Positions 36,653 through 47,909 of a stretch of 64,000 bases of DNA are shown here, one piece after another (within the stretch, counting starts at the first letter, position 1; each line of letters begins with the position of its first letter). This DNA comes from Nonomuraea rhodomycinica (GTDB lineage Bacteria; Actinomycetota; Actinomycetes; Streptosporangiales; Streptosporangiaceae): NCBI RefSeq assembly GCF_013363995.1, contig NZ_JABWGO010000003.1, positions 1 through 64,000 on the forward strand. The letters are read 5' to 3'. The notes beneath the pieces are model-generated. The model saw only the letters and a program-made list of their open reading frames with translations. It made no database searches and was not told the origin of the DNA. The position numbers were made by a program, and so were the translations under genes.

Positions 36653-37153
36653 ATGACGGATACGACGCGCAGGGCGGTTGTGCTGGGAGCCGGAGGCGCC
36701 GGGCTGGCCGCGGTCCTGACCGCCTGCGCCGCCTACGGCGACCCGGCCACCCAGGGCAGCCTCCCTCCCGTCACGGAGGAGCCCGCGACCGAGGAGTCTC
36801 CGGCCGACGAGCCCCAGGCCGAGGAGTCGTCCGCGGCGCCGAAGAAGAAGTCCGCGTCAGGCGGCGGCAAGGCGCTCGCGGACACCTCCGACATCCCCTC
36901 CGGCGGCGGCAAGGTCTTCGAGAGCCAGAAGATCGTCGTCACCCAGCCGGCGGACGGGGAGTTCAGGGCCTTCACGGCGGTCTGCACCCATGCGGGTTGC
37001 ACGGTGGCCAGCGTCTCGAACGGCACGATCAACTGTCCCTGCCACGGCAGCAAGTTCAAGATCGATGACGGCTCCGTGGCCGCCGGGCCCGCCGACCAGC
37101 CGCTCGCCGAGAAGAAGATCAAGGTGGACGGCGACAAGATCATGCTCGTCTGA
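36653..37153 (+). CDS. Rieske [2Fe-2S] lipoprotein (copy 2)
   Basis: This 166-residue paralogue has an N-terminal signal with twin arginines (TRRAVVLGAGGAGLAAVLTA), lipobox LTAC, a Pro/Glu/Ser-rich linker of ~40 residues and a Rieske domain with CTHAGC and CPCHGSKF. Start: ATG 36653 with GGAGGAA 7-8 bases upstream. Close similarity to copy 3 in DIPxGGGxxxxxQKIVVxQPA, GPADQPLxEKxIK and GSKF indicates duplication. The function is unknown. Confidence 0.92.
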   Translation: MTDTTRRAVVLGAGGAGLAAVLTACAAYGDPATQGSLPPVTEEPATEESPADEPQAEESSAAPKKKSASGGGKALADTSDIPSGGGKVFESQKIVVTQPADGEFRAFTAVCTHAGCTVASVSNGTINCPCHGSKFKIDDGSVAAGPADQPLAEKKIKVDGDKIMLV

Positions 37154-37199
37154 TTCAACTTTCATGCTTTTCTCACCTGAGTGCGGTTAGGTGAGACGT

Positions 37200-37667
37200 A
37201 TGGCAGACGACCTTCAGAGCCGCAGGGCGGTGATCGCGGGCGTGGGCGTGGGTGGCCTCTCGCTGGCGCTGACCGCCTGCGGCGGCGGTGAGAGCGGCAC
37301 GACCACCGCCACCCAGTCCACCGGACAGTCCACGAGCGGGTCCGGCGCGCCGAGCGCCGAGAGCACCGGCTCGTCCGCGGGCGGCGCCCTGGCCAAGACG
37401 GGCGACATCCCGGTGGGAGGCGGCACGATCCTCAAGGAGCAGAAGATCGTGGTGGTCCAGCCCGCGGCCGGTCAGTTCAAGGCGTTCAGCGCGATCTGCA
37501 CGCACAAGGGATGCCTGGTCGCCAAGGTGGCCGACGGGACGATCGACTGCCCGTGCCACGGCAGCAAGTTCAAGATCCAGGACGGCTCGGTCGCCAACGG
37601 GCCGGCCGACCAGCCGCTGCCCGAGAAGCAGATCAAGGTGGAGGGCGACCAGATCACCCTGGCCTAG
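37200..37667 (+). CDS. Rieske [2Fe-2S] lipoprotein (copy 3)
   Basis: This 155-residue paralogue has the signal SRRAVIAGVGVGGLSLALTA with lipobox LTAC, a Ser/Gly/Thr linker and a Rieske domain with CTHKGC and CPCHGSKF. The start is ATG 37200 with AGGTGAG before it; GTG 37191 is nine bases upstream. It ends before a long hairpin that would terminate the three-gene set. Confidence 0.92.
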   Translation: MADDLQSRRAVIAGVGVGGLSLALTACGGGESGTTTATQSTGQSTSGSGAPSAESTGSSAGGALAKTGDIPVGGGTILKEQKIVVVQPAAGQFKAFSAICTHKGCLVAKVADGTIDCPCHGSKFKIQDGSVANGPADQPLPEKQIKVEGDQITLA

Positions 37668-37679
37668 GCCGTTCCGTAC

Positions 37680-37739
37680 GGCCCTGCACAGGTCCCTCGC
37701 CGGGCCCACGCCACACCCGCGAGGCTCCTGTGCAGGGCC
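37680..37739. terminator. Two-part hairpin after the Rieske genes
   Basis: GGCCCTGCACAGG (37680-37692) pairs perfectly with CCTGTGCAGGGCC (37727-37739), and inside it CCTCGC (37695-37700) pairs with GCGAGG (37719-37724). The loop is ~18 bases. It lies after the third Rieske gene, and its position suits a terminator, though the following bases are not a T-run. Confidence 0.82.
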
Positions 37740-37799
37740 ACGACCATGCCCTCGGCGCTTTCCGGCGCGGCGGGGGTTGTCGGTGGGGGCCGTTAGTCT

Positions 37800-39887
37800 G
37801 TGAACGTGGCGAGATCAGCGGGCACCCCCTTGAGCTTCCGGCCCCGGCCCGGGTCCATCCCCGAGTCGCCGGGGGTCTACCGGTTCAGGGACGCGCACGG
37901 CCGGGTGATCTACGTCGGCAAGGCCAAGAGCCTGCGGCAGCGGCTCAACTCGTACTTCGCCGACTTCTCGGCCCTGCACCCCCGCACCCAGTCGATGCTG
38001 ACCACGGCGGCCGGCGTCGACTGGACCGTCGTCGGCACCGAGGTCGAGGCGCTGCAGCTCGAATACTCCTGGATCAAGGAGTTCGACCCCCGCTTCAACG
38101 TCAAGTACCGCGACGACAAGTCCTACCCCTACCTCGCCGTCACCATGGGCGAGGACTTCCCGCGCGTGCAGGTGATGCGCGGCGCCAAGCGCAAGGGCAC
38201 CCGCTACTTCGGCCCCTACTCCCACGCCTGGGCCATCCGCGAGACCGTCGACCTGCTCCTGCGCGTCTTCCCGGTGCGCACGTGCAGCGCCGGGGTGTTC
38301 AAGCGGGCCGGGCAGATCGGCCGGCCCTGCCTGCTCGGCTACATCGACAAGTGCTCGGCGCCGTGCGTCGGCCGCGTCACCCCGCAGGAGCACCGCGAGC
38401 TCGCCGAGGACTTCTGCGACTTCATGGCCGGCAACACCAGCCGCTTCATCAAGCGGCTGGAGAAGGAGATGCGCGACGCCGCCGCCGAGCAGGAGTACGA
38501 GCGCGCCGCCCGGCTGCGCGACGACATCCAGGCGCTCCAGCGCGCTCTGGAGAAGCAGGCGGTCGTGCTCGGCGAGGGCACCGACGCCGACGTCGTCGCC
38601 CTGGCCGAGGACCCGCTCGAAGCCGCCGTCCAGGTGTTCTACGTGCGCGGCGGCCGCATCCGCGGCCAGCGCGGCTGGGTCGTCGACAAGGTCGAGGAGA
38701 CCACGCCCGGCGAGCTGGTCGAGCAGTTCCTGCTGCAGATGTACGGCGAGGCGAGCCCCGAGTCGATGCCCCGCGAGGTGCTCGTGGCCGCGCTGCCGCC
38801 CGACGCGGCGGCGGTCGCCGAGCTGCTGTCGGAGCAGCGCGGGGCCCGGGTCGAGGTGCGGGTGCCGCAGCGCGGCGACAAGAAGGCGCTGCTGGAGACC
38901 GTGGGCCGCAACGCCCTGGAGTCGCTGGCCCAGCACAAGATCCGCCGCGCCAGCGACCTGACCACCCGCAGCAAGGCGCTGCAGGAGATCGCCGACGCGC
39001 TCGACCTCGACCAGGCGCCCCTGCGCATCGAGTGCTACGACGTCTCCCACCTCCAGGGCGAGAACGTCGTGGCCTCCATGGTCGTCTTCGAGGACGGCCT
39101 GGCCCGCAAGAGCGAGTACCGCCGCTTCGCCGTCAAGACCAAGGAGGGCGACGTCGCCTCGATCCACGAGGTGATCAACCGCAGGTTCCGCCGCTACCTG
39201 GAGGAGCGCTCGGCCACCGGCGAGCTGGCCGCCGACGACGAGGCCCAGGGGCTCATCGACCCCGAGACCGGCAAGCCGCGCAAGTTCGCCTACCCGCCCA
39301 ACCTCGTCGTCGTCGACGGCGCCGGCCCGCAGGCCGCCGCCGCCCAGCGGGCGCTCGACGAGCTCGGCATCGACGACGTCGCCGTGTGTGGCCTGGCCAA
39401 GCGGCTGGAGGAGGTGTGGCTGCCGGGCGACGACCAACCGGTGATCATGCCGCGGTCCAGTGAGGGCCTCTACCTGCTGCAACGGGTGCGTGACGAGGCG
39501 CACCGGTTCGCCATCACCTACCATCGGTCCAAGAGGTCCAAGACCGTGAAGGAGAGCGCGCTCGACGGCGTGCCCGGTCTCGGCCCGGCGCGGAGGCAGG
39601 CGCTGCTCAAGCACTTCGGCTCCGTGAAACGGCTTCGCGAGGCCACCGTGGCGGAGATCTGCGAGGTCCCCGGCATCGGCCGGTCGACCGCGGAGGTGAT
39701 CGCGTCGACGCTGAAAGGGGAGTCAACCGTGACCAGCAGCGAGGCGGCGCCCGCACAGCCGGCCGCCGGCGCGGGCGGCCCGAGCGGCGCCGACGCCCCG
39801 GTCGAGGCGGGAGCCGCGAGCGGCGTCGCCGTCACGGTCCCGGGCGAAGCCGCCGGACCTGACCGACCGAGCGGCCGAACGGAGTGA
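37800..39887 (+). CDS. uvrC: Excinuclease ABC subunit C
   Basis: This 695-residue UvrC cuts on both sides of the lesion. It has a GIY-YIG nuclease domain (GVYRF at 25-29, [11 protein letters not shown] at 38-48), a UVR/UvrB-interaction motif (~205-240, [15 protein letters not shown]), a middle RNase H-like endonuclease domain ([20 protein letters not shown]) and a helix-hairpin-helix at ~600-640. The last ~45 residues are an alanine/proline tail, unusual. The GTG 37800 start is preferred; a -10-like TAGTCT 6 bases upstream suggests a leaderless mRNA. Four bases separate it from rapZ. Confidence 0.95.
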   Translation: MNVARSAGTPLSFRPRPGSIPESPGVYRFRDAHGRVIYVGKAKSLRQRLNSYFADFSALHPRTQSMLTTAAGVDWTVVGTEVEALQLEYSWIKEFDPRFNVKYRDDKSYPYLAVTMGEDFPRVQVMRGAKRKGTRYFGPYSHAWAIRETVDLLLRVFPVRTCSAGVFKRAGQIGRPCLLGYIDKCSAPCVGRVTPQEHRELAEDFCDFMAGNTSRFIKRLEKEMRDAAAEQEYERAARLRDDIQALQRALEKQAVVLGEGTDADVVALAEDPLEAAVQVFYVRGGRIRGQRGWVVDKVEETTPGELVEQFLLQMYGEASPESMPREVLVAALPPDAAAVAELLSEQRGARVEVRVPQRGDKKALLETVGRNALESLAQHKIRRASDLTTRSKALQEIADALDLDQAPLRIECYDVSHLQGENVVASMVVFEDGLARKSEYRRFAVKTKEGDVASIHEVINRRFRRYLEERSATGELAADDEAQGLIDPETGKPRKFAYPPNLVVVDGAGPQAAAAQRALDELGIDDVAVCGLAKRLEEVWLPGDDQPVIMPRSSEGLYLLQRVRDEAHRFAITYHRSKRSKTVKESALDGVPGLGPARRQALLKHFGSVKRLREATVAEICEVPGIGRSTAEVIASTLKGESTVTSSEAAPAQPAAGAGGPSGADAPVEAGAASGVAVTVPGEAAGPDRPSGRTE

Positions 39888-39891
39888 GACG

Positions 39892-40875
39892 ATGAGCGCC
39901 GCCGAAGACAACGACAAGCGCAGCGCCGCGCCGGAGGGCGTGGCGGCAGAGGGCGCGGCGGCGGTCGCGGCCGCCGCTGCCGCCGCCGCGGCGCAGAGCG
40001 ACAGGGACGACAGCCGGGATCCGGCGTTCGTCATCGTCACCGGCATGTCCGGGGCGGGACGCAGCACCGCCGCCAAGGCCCTGGAGGACCTCGGCTGGTT
40101 CGTCATCGACAACCTGCCGCCCGGCCTGCTGTTCGCCATGGCCGAGGAGGCCGGCAAGGTCAAGCTGGCCGCCGACAAGGTCGCGGCCGTGGTCGACGTG
40201 CGCAGCCTCGCCTTCACCACCGACCTCAACGCCGCCATCGAGGAGCTCGAGGGCCGCGGCGTGCGGGTGCGCGTGGTGTTCCTGGAGGCCAGCGATGAGG
40301 AGCTGGTGCGCCGCTTCGAGAACGTCCGCCGCCCCCACCCGCTCCAGGGCGAGGGCCGGCTCGTCGACGGCATCGCCCGCGAGCGCGGCATCCTGCGCGA
40401 GGTGCGGGCCAACGCCGACCTGGTCATCGACACCTCCTCGCACAACGTCCACGAACTCCGCAACAAGATCGTCGCCTACTTCGGCGGCGAGGACCGTCCC
40501 GGCCTGCGGGTCAACGTGGTGTCCTTCGGCTTCAAGTACGGCCTGCCGGTCGACGCCGACCTCGTGGTCGACTGCCGGTTCCTGCCCAACCCCCACTGGG
40601 TGCCCGAGCTGCGGCCGATGAACGGCCTCGACACGCCGGTGCGCGAGTACGTGCTGGGCCAGCCGGGGGCCAAGGAGTTCCTCGACGCGTACGAGGAGGT
40701 CCTGAAGGTGGTCGCGGCCGGCTACGCCCGCGAGGGCAAGAGCTATGCGACGCTCGCGGTGGGCTGCACGGGCGGCAAGCACCGCAGCGTCGCGATGGCC
40801 GAGCAGGTCGCCGGCCGCCTGCGCGACCGCGGGATGGAGGTCCAGGTGAGTCACCGGGATGTGGGGCGGGAGTGA
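39892..40875 (+). CDS. rapZ: RapZ-type nucleotide-binding protein (RNase adapter/GTPase)
   Basis: This 327-residue protein has Walker A GMSGAGRS (51-58) and the conserved C-terminal CTGGKHRSVAMAE motif. In enterobacteria RapZ controls GlmS by guiding RNase E to sRNA. In actinomycetes its homologue sits with yvcK and whiA, and its role is not settled. The first 40 residues include an unusual poly-alanine run. It overlaps yvcK by four bases (GTGA). Confidence 0.92.
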   Translation: MSAAEDNDKRSAAPEGVAAEGAAAVAAAAAAAAAQSDRDDSRDPAFVIVTGMSGAGRSTAAKALEDLGWFVIDNLPPGLLFAMAEEAGKVKLAADKVAAVVDVRSLAFTTDLNAAIEELEGRGVRVRVVFLEASDEELVRRFENVRRPHPLQGEGRLVDGIARERGILREVRANADLVIDTSSHNVHELRNKIVAYFGGEDRPGLRVNVVSFGFKYGLPVDADLVVDCRFLPNPHWVPELRPMNGLDTPVREYVLGQPGAKEFLDAYEEVLKVVAAGYAREGKSYATLAVGCTGGKHRSVAMAEQVAGRLRDRGMEVQVSHRDVGRE

Positions 40876-42098
40876 CCCGTGACCACCAGGGCCGGAGCGC
40901 TTCCTTCGCGGAGCGTCCGTCCACAGGCACCGGACCGTCCGCAGGGGCATCGACCTCGGGAATGACCTCGGGATCGCCTTCCCCAGGAACGCCGCCTGCG
41001 GAACCGCCGCCCTCGGAGGTGCCATTTGCGGGTCCGTCTTTCCCGGAGGCGCCGTCTGCGGGACCGGCTTCTTCTGGAGCGTCGTCTGTGGGATCGCCGT
41101 CGGCGGGAGTGCCGGTTGCGGGCGTCATGCCGTCCGTGGCCGCCTCTGCGGGGAGCGGGAAGCGGCCGCGGGGGCCGCGCGTCGTGGCCCTCGGCGGCGG
41201 GCACGGCCTGTACGCCTCCCTGTCCGCCCTGCGCTCGGTGACCGACGCGCTCACGGCCGTCGTCACCGTGGCCGACGACGGCGGCTCCAGCGGCCGGTTG
41301 CGCCGCGAGCTCGGCGTCCTGCCGCCCGGCGACCTGCGCATGGCGCTGGCCGCGCTGTGCGGCGACGACGAGTGGGGCATCACCTGGAGCGAGGTCGTCC
41401 AGCACCGCTTCCGCAGCGAGGGCGAGCTGCACGGCCACGCCGTCGGCAACCTGCTCATCGTCGCGCTCTGGGAACTCCTCGGCGACCCCGTGGCCGGTCT
41501 CGACTGGGTGGGACGGCTGCTCGGCGCCCAGGGCCGCGTGCTGCCCATGGCGTCCGTGCCGCTCGACATCGTGGCCGAGGTGGAGCTCGACGGCGTCATC
41601 TCCACCGTGCGCGGCCAGGTGGCGTGCGCGCTGACCCCCGGTCGCGTGCAGGCCGTCTCCCTGGTCCCCGAGGACCCGCCGGCCCGGCCGGAGGCGATCG
41701 AGGCGGTGCTGGAGGCCGACTGGGTGGTGTTCGGGCCCGGATCCTGGTTCACCAGCGTCCTGCCGCACCTCAAGGTGCCCGAACTCGCCAGGGCCCTGCA
41801 CGAGACCCGGGCCAGGCGGCTGGTCACGCTCAACCTCGCCCCGCAGGCCGGCGAGACCGACGACTTCTCCCCCCAGCAGCACCTGGAGGTGCTCCGGCAG
41901 CACGCGCCCGACCTGACGGTCGACGTGATCCTGGCCGACACCGGCGTGGTCGACGACCTCGACGCGCTGGAGAAGGCGGCGGCCGCGCTGGGCGGGCGTA
42001 CGGTGCTGGCCGACGTGGCCGCCGCCGACGGCTCGCCCCGGCACGACCCACGACGTCTTGCCTCCGTCCTGGACGAGATTTTCCTCCAGAAGCGTTGA
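40872..42098 (+). CDS. yvcK: YvcK/CofD-family protein
   Basis: This 408-residue protein has the YvcK/CofD fold with GGGHG (108-112), [13 protein letters not shown] and [14 protein letters not shown]. In Bacillus YvcK is needed for growth on gluconeogenic carbon and binds UDP-sugars; in mycobacteria its homologue CuvA acts in cell wall synthesis. Residues 1-103 are a Ser/Gly/Pro/Ala low-complexity extension absent from the usual ~320-residue form. It is translationally coupled to rapZ. Confidence 0.92.
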   Translation: MTRDHQGRSASFAERPSTGTGPSAGASTSGMTSGSPSPGTPPAEPPPSEVPFAGPSFPEAPSAGPASSGASSVGSPSAGVPVAGVMPSVAASAGSGKRPRGPRVVALGGGHGLYASLSALRSVTDALTAVVTVADDGGSSGRLRRELGVLPPGDLRMALAALCGDDEWGITWSEVVQHRFRSEGELHGHAVGNLLIVALWELLGDPVAGLDWVGRLLGAQGRVLPMASVPLDIVAEVELDGVISTVRGQVACALTPGRVQAVSLVPEDPPARPEAIEAVLEADWVVFGPGSWFTSVLPHLKVPELARALHETRARRLVTLNLAPQAGETDDFSPQQHLEVLRQHAPDLTVDVILADTGVVDDLDALEKAAAALGGRTVLADVAAADGSPRHDPRRLASVLDEIFLQKR

Positions 42099-42169
42099 TC
42101 CTGGTCGGCGCGGTGCGAAGGTGCGAGAGACTGCTGGGAGCCGGTCTGAATGGGGGAGGACTAACGCTT

Positions 42170-43150
42170 ATGGCGATGACGGGTGTGGTCAAGGACGAGC
42201 TGAGCCGACTACCGGTGCTGAAGCCCTGCTGCCGCAAGGCCGAGGTCTCCACGCTGCTGCGGTTCGCCAGCGGTCTGCACCTGGTGGGCGGGCGCATCGT
42301 GATCGAGGCGGAGCTCGACACCAACGCCACCGCGCGACGGCTGATCAAGGACATCGGCGAGGTGTTCGGCCACAAGGCGGAGGTTCTCGTCCTCGCGCCG
42401 GCCGGCCTGCGCAAGGGATCGCGCTACGTCGTACGCGTCTACCGCGACGGTGAGGCGCTCGCCCGGCAGACGGGCCTCATCGACAACCACGGGCGGCCCG
42501 TGCGCGGGCTGCCCCGCCAGGTCGTCGCGGGGGCGGCCTGCGACGCCGAGGCGGCCTGGCGGGGGGCGTTCCTGGCGCACGGCTCGCTCACCGAGCCTGG
42601 CCGTTCCATGTCGCTCGAGGTCACCTGCCCGGGCCCGGAGGCGGCGCTGGCGCTCGTCGGCTCGGCGCGGCGGCTGAAGATCCACGCCAAGGCGCGCGAG
42701 GTGCGCGGCGTCGACCGGGTCGTGGTCCGCGACGGCGACGCCATCAGCGCCCTGCTCACCCGGCTCGGCGCGCACGACAGCGTGCTGGCCTGGGAGGAGC
42801 GCCGCATGCGCCGGGAGGTTCGCGCCACCGCCAACCGGCTCGCCAACTTCGACGACGCCAACCTCCGGCGCTCGGCCCGCGCCGCCGTGGCCGCCGGCGC
42901 GCGGGTGCAGCGGGCGCTGGAGATCCTCGGGGACGAGGCGCCGGACCACCTGGTGGTGGCCGGGCGGCTGCGGGTGGAGCACAAGCAGGCGTCCCTTGAG
43001 GAACTGGGGCAGATCGCCGATCCGCCGCTGACCAAGGACGCGATCGCAGGCCGTATCCGGCGGCTGCTCGCCATGGCCGACAAGCGCGCCTCCGACCTCG
43101 GCATCCCCAACACGGAGGCCAACCTCACGGTCGACATGCTCGCCCCGTGA
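42170..43150 (+). CDS. whiA: Sporulation transcription regulator WhiA
   Basis: This 326-residue WhiA starts [20 protein letters not shown] and ends in the helix-turn-helix segment [20 protein letters not shown]. It has LAGLIDADG-like homing-endonuclease-derived core features ([19 protein letters not shown]). With WhiB it controls sporulation septation genes in streptomycetes. ATG 42170 has GGAGGA nine bases before it. The gene follows yvcK by 71 bases, probably in one operon. Confidence 0.97.
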   Translation: MAMTGVVKDELSRLPVLKPCCRKAEVSTLLRFASGLHLVGGRIVIEAELDTNATARRLIKDIGEVFGHKAEVLVLAPAGLRKGSRYVVRVYRDGEALARQTGLIDNHGRPVRGLPRQVVAGAACDAEAAWRGAFLAHGSLTEPGRSMSLEVTCPGPEAALALVGSARRLKIHAKAREVRGVDRVVVRDGDAISALLTRLGAHDSVLAWEERRMRREVRATANRLANFDDANLRRSARAAVAAGARVQRALEILGDEAPDHLVVAGRLRVEHKQASLEELGQIADPPLTKDAIAGRIRRLLAMADKRASDLGIPNTEANLTVDMLAP

Positions 43151-43880
43151 CCACCCGGGTGCTCTGACCGCCAGGGTGCCTCGGGTGCTGCGCGGCCGGT
43201 GGGCGTGGCGGGAATCCCGGCGCACTGGCGTCTTCGGCGGGTGACCGCCGGGGGGATCGCCGACGCCGCTGTCGCCGTTGTGTGCTGGGTGTGGCCGCTG
43301 GGGCGTAGCTCGCGCCGCTGGTGCCCATGTGCGCTGGGGTGACCGCTACAGAGAACGCCGGGCGCCGATGCGCCCTTGTGCGGTGGATGACCACTGCGGG
43401 GACCGCCGGCGCCATGGGTGCCCTTGTCCGGTGGCTGACCGCTACGGAACGTCCGGTGTCGCTGGCGTCCTTGTGCGCTGGCTCGGACGCGCGCGTGACG
43501 GCGCGCGCTCGCGAACCCGGCCGCGCCCGGCCCGCAGCGTGCCTGCGTTGCGTCGTACGCGCGGCGTCGTACGCGCGGCGCCGCTCGCGCAAAACGACCC
43601 GGGCGCACGCGTGCGGGGCCGCGCCAGCGAAGCGCCGTCCACGGCCCACGGCGACGTGCCCGTACGGCCCGAGCCGCACCTCCCGTACGGCCCGGGCGAC
43701 GTGCCCGTACGGCCCGAGCCGCACCTCCCGTGTGGCCCGGGCGACGTGCCCGTACGGCCCGAGCCGCACCTCCCGTACGGCCCGGGCGGCGGGCAAGCGA
43801 GGCGCCTCGGCGAAGGCGGCCGCACCTGGGCCCGGGCGGAGGGCGGACCGCGCGGCAGGATGCCCTCGCCGGGCCAGGGT
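43151..43880. other. 730-base intergenic region with several tandem repeats
   Basis: No gene is supported in this stretch; several long open frames come from high GC. It holds at least two repeat families: degenerate ~51-bp-period units (about 43319-43480, sharing CTTGTGCGGTGG/CGCTGG and TGACCGCTACGG cores) and the 45-bp array at 43653-43787. The minus-strand membrane gene starts beyond it at 44552 and ends at 43881. Confidence 0.6.
43653..43787. repeat. 45-bp tandem repeat, three copies
   Basis: Three contiguous 45-bp units begin GACGTGCCCGTACGGCCCGA. Copies 1 and 3 are identical; copy 2 has two changes. Each unit contains two CGTACGGCCCG blocks, one at its start and one towards its end (the second is altered in copy 2), so shorter sub-repeats are apparent. 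The period is a codon multiple, but no gene is supported. Confidence 0.9.
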
Positions 43881-44552
43881 TCAGCTCTGGCCCGGCTCCC
43901 GGGGCGCGAAGAGGTTGGCCGCCGGGGCGGCCGGCGTCGGCTTGGGCGGCTGGAGCGGCTCGAACGGCGCCCGGTACTCGGGTTCGCCCTCCGCCGAGTC
44001 CGCCGGCTCCGCCCGGTCCGCCGCCCGCTCGTCGCCGTCGCGCCGGCGGTGGGCGGACGGGCCCGCCTCGGCCCGCCACCGGCGGCGCACCCGCACGACC
44101 CGTACGAGGGTCAGCAGGAAGGCCGGCACGGCGGCGGCGGCCACCGCGGCCCAGAACTGCCAGGACGTCCGCATGGTCAGCCACACGCCCTGCGCGATGC
44201 GGTCGAGGTTATCGGCGAACCACGTCGTCAGGGGGAACCCGTTGTCGGCGGCCCAGAGCACGAGACCGCCGACGCTGCCCGCCGCGCGCACCCCGAAGGC
44301 GTACAGCAGGACGACCAAAGGCAGGAGCAGGCTGCGCGGCCTGACCGCCCACATCGCCAGCCCCAGGATCAGCCCGGCCAGCAGGCAGCAGGCGATCGGG
44401 AAGACGAGCGCCGGGTCACCCGCGAACCAGCGCACGTCGTAGGACAGGCGGTTGGAGTAGGCCACCATGGCCGCATATCCCGCGACTCCTATCAGCATCG
44501 CGACAAAGCCCACGATCAGGCCGGACAGCAGGCCGGACCTGCGGTGTGACAT
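43881..44552 (-). CDS. Multi-pass membrane protein with acidic/proline tail
   Basis: This 223-residue protein has about five transmembrane helices (LLSGLIVGFVAMLIGVAGYA, ALVFPIACCLLAGLILGLAM, LLLPLVVLLYAFGVRA, WQFWAAVAAAAVPAFLLTLV) and a C-terminal charged and Pro-rich tail (~150-223). No family was recognised. It is divergent to gap with the DasR-like site between. The ATG at 44552 is reasonable. Confidence 0.7.
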   Translation of the reverse strand: MSHRRSGLLSGLIVGFVAMLIGVAGYAAMVAYSNRLSYDVRWFAGDPALVFPIACCLLAGLILGLAMWAVRPRSLLLPLVVLLYAFGVRAAGSVGGLVLWAADNGFPLTTWFADNLDRIAQGVWLTMRTSWQFWAAVAAAAVPAFLLTLVRVVRVRRRWRAEAGPSAHRRRDGDERAADRAEPADSAEGEPEYRAPFEPLQPPKPTPAAPAANLFAPREPGQS

Positions 44553-44656
44553 CTCAGCCCCCAGAGAATGCCGGAATTTACTCCGATGAGTCGGGCACTT
44601 TACTCGAACGCTACAAATTACGCCTCCGGAATGGTGATACGCAGGGCGGGGGTTGC

Positions 44657-44672
44657 AGTGGTCTAAACCAAT
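44657..44672. promoter_or_regulatory. DasR-responsive-element-like palindrome upstream of gap
   Basis: AGTGGTCTAAACCAAT matches the dre consensus (A/T)(C/G)TGGTCTAGACCA(G/C)(A/T) with the TGGTCTAxACCA core intact except for one base. DasR is the GntR-type repressor that senses GlcN-6-phosphate in streptomycetes. It lies ~65 bases upstream of the gap start, and a -10-like TAGGCT follows at 44683-44688, so the site would overlap the -35 region and act as a repressor or regulator there. The presence of dasR in this genome is not seen. Confidence 0.68.
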
Positions 44673-44685
44673 TTGGGTCCGATAG

Positions 44686-45741
<1,056 letters not shown>

Positions 45742-45810
45742 CGGGTCCGCGCCGAGCGAGACATCCATCACCCGGGACCGTCCGAGCCGCGCTCGGCGGA
45801 AGGAGCACAG

Positions 45811-47004
45811 TTGCGCACGATCGACGATCTCGACGTGAAGGGCCGGCGCGTGCTCGTGCGCGCCGACCTGAACGTCCCCCTCGACGGTGAGACGATCACC
45901 GACGACGGCCGCATCAGAGCGTCGGTTCCGACGATCCAGGCCCTGACCGGGCGCGGCGCGAAGGTCGTCGTCTGCGCCCACCTCGGCCGGCCCAAGGGCA
46001 AGGCCGAGCCGAAGTACTCGCTGAGGCCGGTGGCCGCGCGCCTCGGCGAGCTGCTCGGTCAGGACGTCGCCTTCGCCACCGACGTGGTCGGCGACAGCGC
46101 CCAGGCCACCGTCGCGGGGCTCCAGGACGGCCAGGTGGCCCTCCTGGAGAACCTCCGCTACGAGCCGGGCGAGGAGTCCAAGGACGACCAGGCGCGCCGG
46201 GAGTTCGCCGAGAAGCTGGCCGGCCTGGCCGAGCTGTACGTGGGCGACGGCTTCGGCGCCGTCCACCGCAAGCACGCCAGCGTCTACGACGTGCCCAAGC
46301 TCCTGCCGCACGCGGCCGGTGGGCTGGTCGTGGCCGAGGTCGAGGTGCTCAGGCGCCTGACCGAGCACCCGGAGCGGCCGTACGTCGTGGTGCTGGGCGG
46401 CGCGAAGGTGTCCGACAAGCTCGGCGTCATCGCCAGCCTGCTCACCAAGGTCGACCGGCTGCTCGTCGGCGGCGGCATGGCCTACACCTTCCTCAGGGCC
46501 CAGGGCCACGAGGTGGGACAGTCGCTGCTGCAGGAGGACCAGCTCGACCAGGTGCGCGGCTTCCTCGACCAGGCCGCCGAGCGCGGCGTCGAGCTGGTGC
46601 TGCCGGTCGACGTGCTGGCGGCCACCGAGTTCGGCAAGGACGCGCCGCACGACGTGGTCGAGGCGAGCGCGATCCCGGCCGACCGGCAGGGGCTCGACAT
46701 CGGCCCGAAGACCCGCGAGCTGTTCGCGGCCAAGCTGGCCGACGCCCGCACCGTCTTCTGGAACGGCCCGATGGGCGTGTTCGAGTTCGACGCGTTCGCG
46801 GGCGGCACCCGCGCGGTGGCGGAGGCGCTGATCGCCTCCGACGCCTTCACCGTGGTCGGCGGCGGCGACTCGGCGGCCGCCGTGCGCCGGCTCGGCCTGC
46901 CCGAGGACGGCTTCTCCCACATCTCCACCGGGGGCGGGGCCAGCCTCGAATACCTGGAGGGCAAGACCCTCCCCGGACTCGCCGCCCTGGAGGACGCGGA
47001 GTGA
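45811..47004 (+). CDS. pgk: Phosphoglycerate kinase
   Basis: This 397-residue PGK has all landmark segments: [10 protein letters not shown], the HLGRPKG Walker-like loop, [19 protein letters not shown] and the adenine-binding [13 protein letters not shown]. It converts 1,3-bisphosphoglycerate and ADP to 3-phosphoglycerate and ATP. TTG start 45811 with GAAGGAG about 7 bases before it. The stop overlaps tpiA by four bases. Confidence 0.97.
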   Translation: MRTIDDLDVKGRRVLVRADLNVPLDGETITDDGRIRASVPTIQALTGRGAKVVVCAHLGRPKGKAEPKYSLRPVAARLGELLGQDVAFATDVVGDSAQATVAGLQDGQVALLENLRYEPGEESKDDQARREFAEKLAGLAELYVGDGFGAVHRKHASVYDVPKLLPHAAGGLVVAEVEVLRRLTEHPERPYVVVLGGAKVSDKLGVIASLLTKVDRLLVGGGMAYTFLRAQGHEVGQSLLQEDQLDQVRGFLDQAAERGVELVLPVDVLAATEFGKDAPHDVVEASAIPADRQGLDIGPKTRELFAAKLADARTVFWNGPMGVFEFDAFAGGTRAVAEALIASDAFTVVGGGDSAAAVRRLGLPEDGFSHISTGGGASLEYLEGKTLPGLAALEDAE

Positions 47005-47810
47005 CGCGACAGGCAGACCGCCCCGCGGCGGGCGGCCGCAAGCCGCTCATCGCCGGCAACTGGAAGATGAACCTCAACCACCTCGAGGCCATCGCCCTGG
47101 TGCAGAAGCTCGCCTTCGCGCTCGGCGGCAAGGACTTCGACAAGGTGGAGGTCGCCGTCCTGCCGCCGTACACCGACCTGCGCAGCGTGCAGACGCTCGT
47201 CGACGGCGACAAGCTGCGCATCGTGTACGGCGCGCAGGACCTGTCCCAGCACGACGCCGGCGCCTACACCGGCGAGATCTCCGGCGCGATGCTGGCCAAG
47301 CTCGGCTGCACCTACACGGTGATCGGCCACTCCGAGCGGCGCCAGTACCACCACGAGGACGACGATCTGGTCAACGCCAAGGTCCGGGCCGCCTACCGGC
47401 ACTCGCTGACGCCCATCCTGTGCGTCGGCGAGGGCCTGGAGGTGCGCAAGGCCGGCGGCCACGTGGCGCACACCCTCGCGCAACTGGAGGCCGCCCTGCG
47501 CAAGGTCACCGCCGAGCAGGTCAAGTCGATCGTGGTGGCCTACGAGCCGGTGTGGGCGATCGGCACCGGCGAGGTGGCCACACCGCAGGACGCGCAGGAG
47601 GTCTGTTCGGCCCTGCGCGGACGACTCGCTGAGCTGTACGACGACGAAGTGGCCTCCGCTGTCCGTATCCTGTACGGAGGGTCGGTCAAGTCGAGCAACA
47701 TCGCCGGCATCATGGCTCAGCCCGACGTCGACGGCGCTCTCGTGGGAGGCGCCAGCATCGACGCCGCTGAGTTCGTCAAGATCTGCCGTTTCACCGATAT
47801 GCCCGGCTAG
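47001..47810 (+). CDS. tpiA: Triosephosphate isomerase
   Basis: This 269-residue TIM barrel interconverts DHAP and glyceraldehyde-3-phosphate. The N-terminal GNWKMN holds the catalytic lysine, and GHSERR and [11 protein letters not shown] (catalytic Glu) follow, with GGSVKSSN as phosphate loop. GTG start overlapping the pgk stop. End of the glycolytic trio; secG follows after 99 bases. Confidence 0.97.
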   Translation: MTRQADRPAAGGRKPLIAGNWKMNLNHLEAIALVQKLAFALGGKDFDKVEVAVLPPYTDLRSVQTLVDGDKLRIVYGAQDLSQHDAGAYTGEISGAMLAKLGCTYTVIGHSERRQYHHEDDDLVNAKVRAAYRHSLTPILCVGEGLEVRKAGGHVAHTLAQLEAALRKVTAEQVKSIVVAYEPVWAIGTGEVATPQDAQEVCSALRGRLAELYDDEVASAVRILYGGSVKSSNIAGIMAQPDVDGALVGGASIDAAEFVKICRFTDMPG

Positions 47811-47833
47811 CTGAGCTGTTCCGGAGGCGCGAC

Positions 47834-47860
47834 TTGACACCAGGTCGTACCCTCTAGAGG
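47834..47860 (+). promoter_or_regulatory. Possible promoter of secG
   Basis: A consensus -35 TTGACA is at 47834-47839. A -10-like TAGAGG is at 47855-47860, spaced only 15 bases, which is short. It lies 50 bases upstream of secG. Confidence 0.4.
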
Positions 47861-47909
47861 CAAGTTTGAATCGTCACGCGTCACAGAGCACTGAAGGAAC
47901 AGGCATACC

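Noticed and set aside
43321..44442. Plus-strand 373-codon frame after whiA
   Set aside because: It is made of degenerate repeats and the mirror of the membrane gene; no ribosome-binding site or family.
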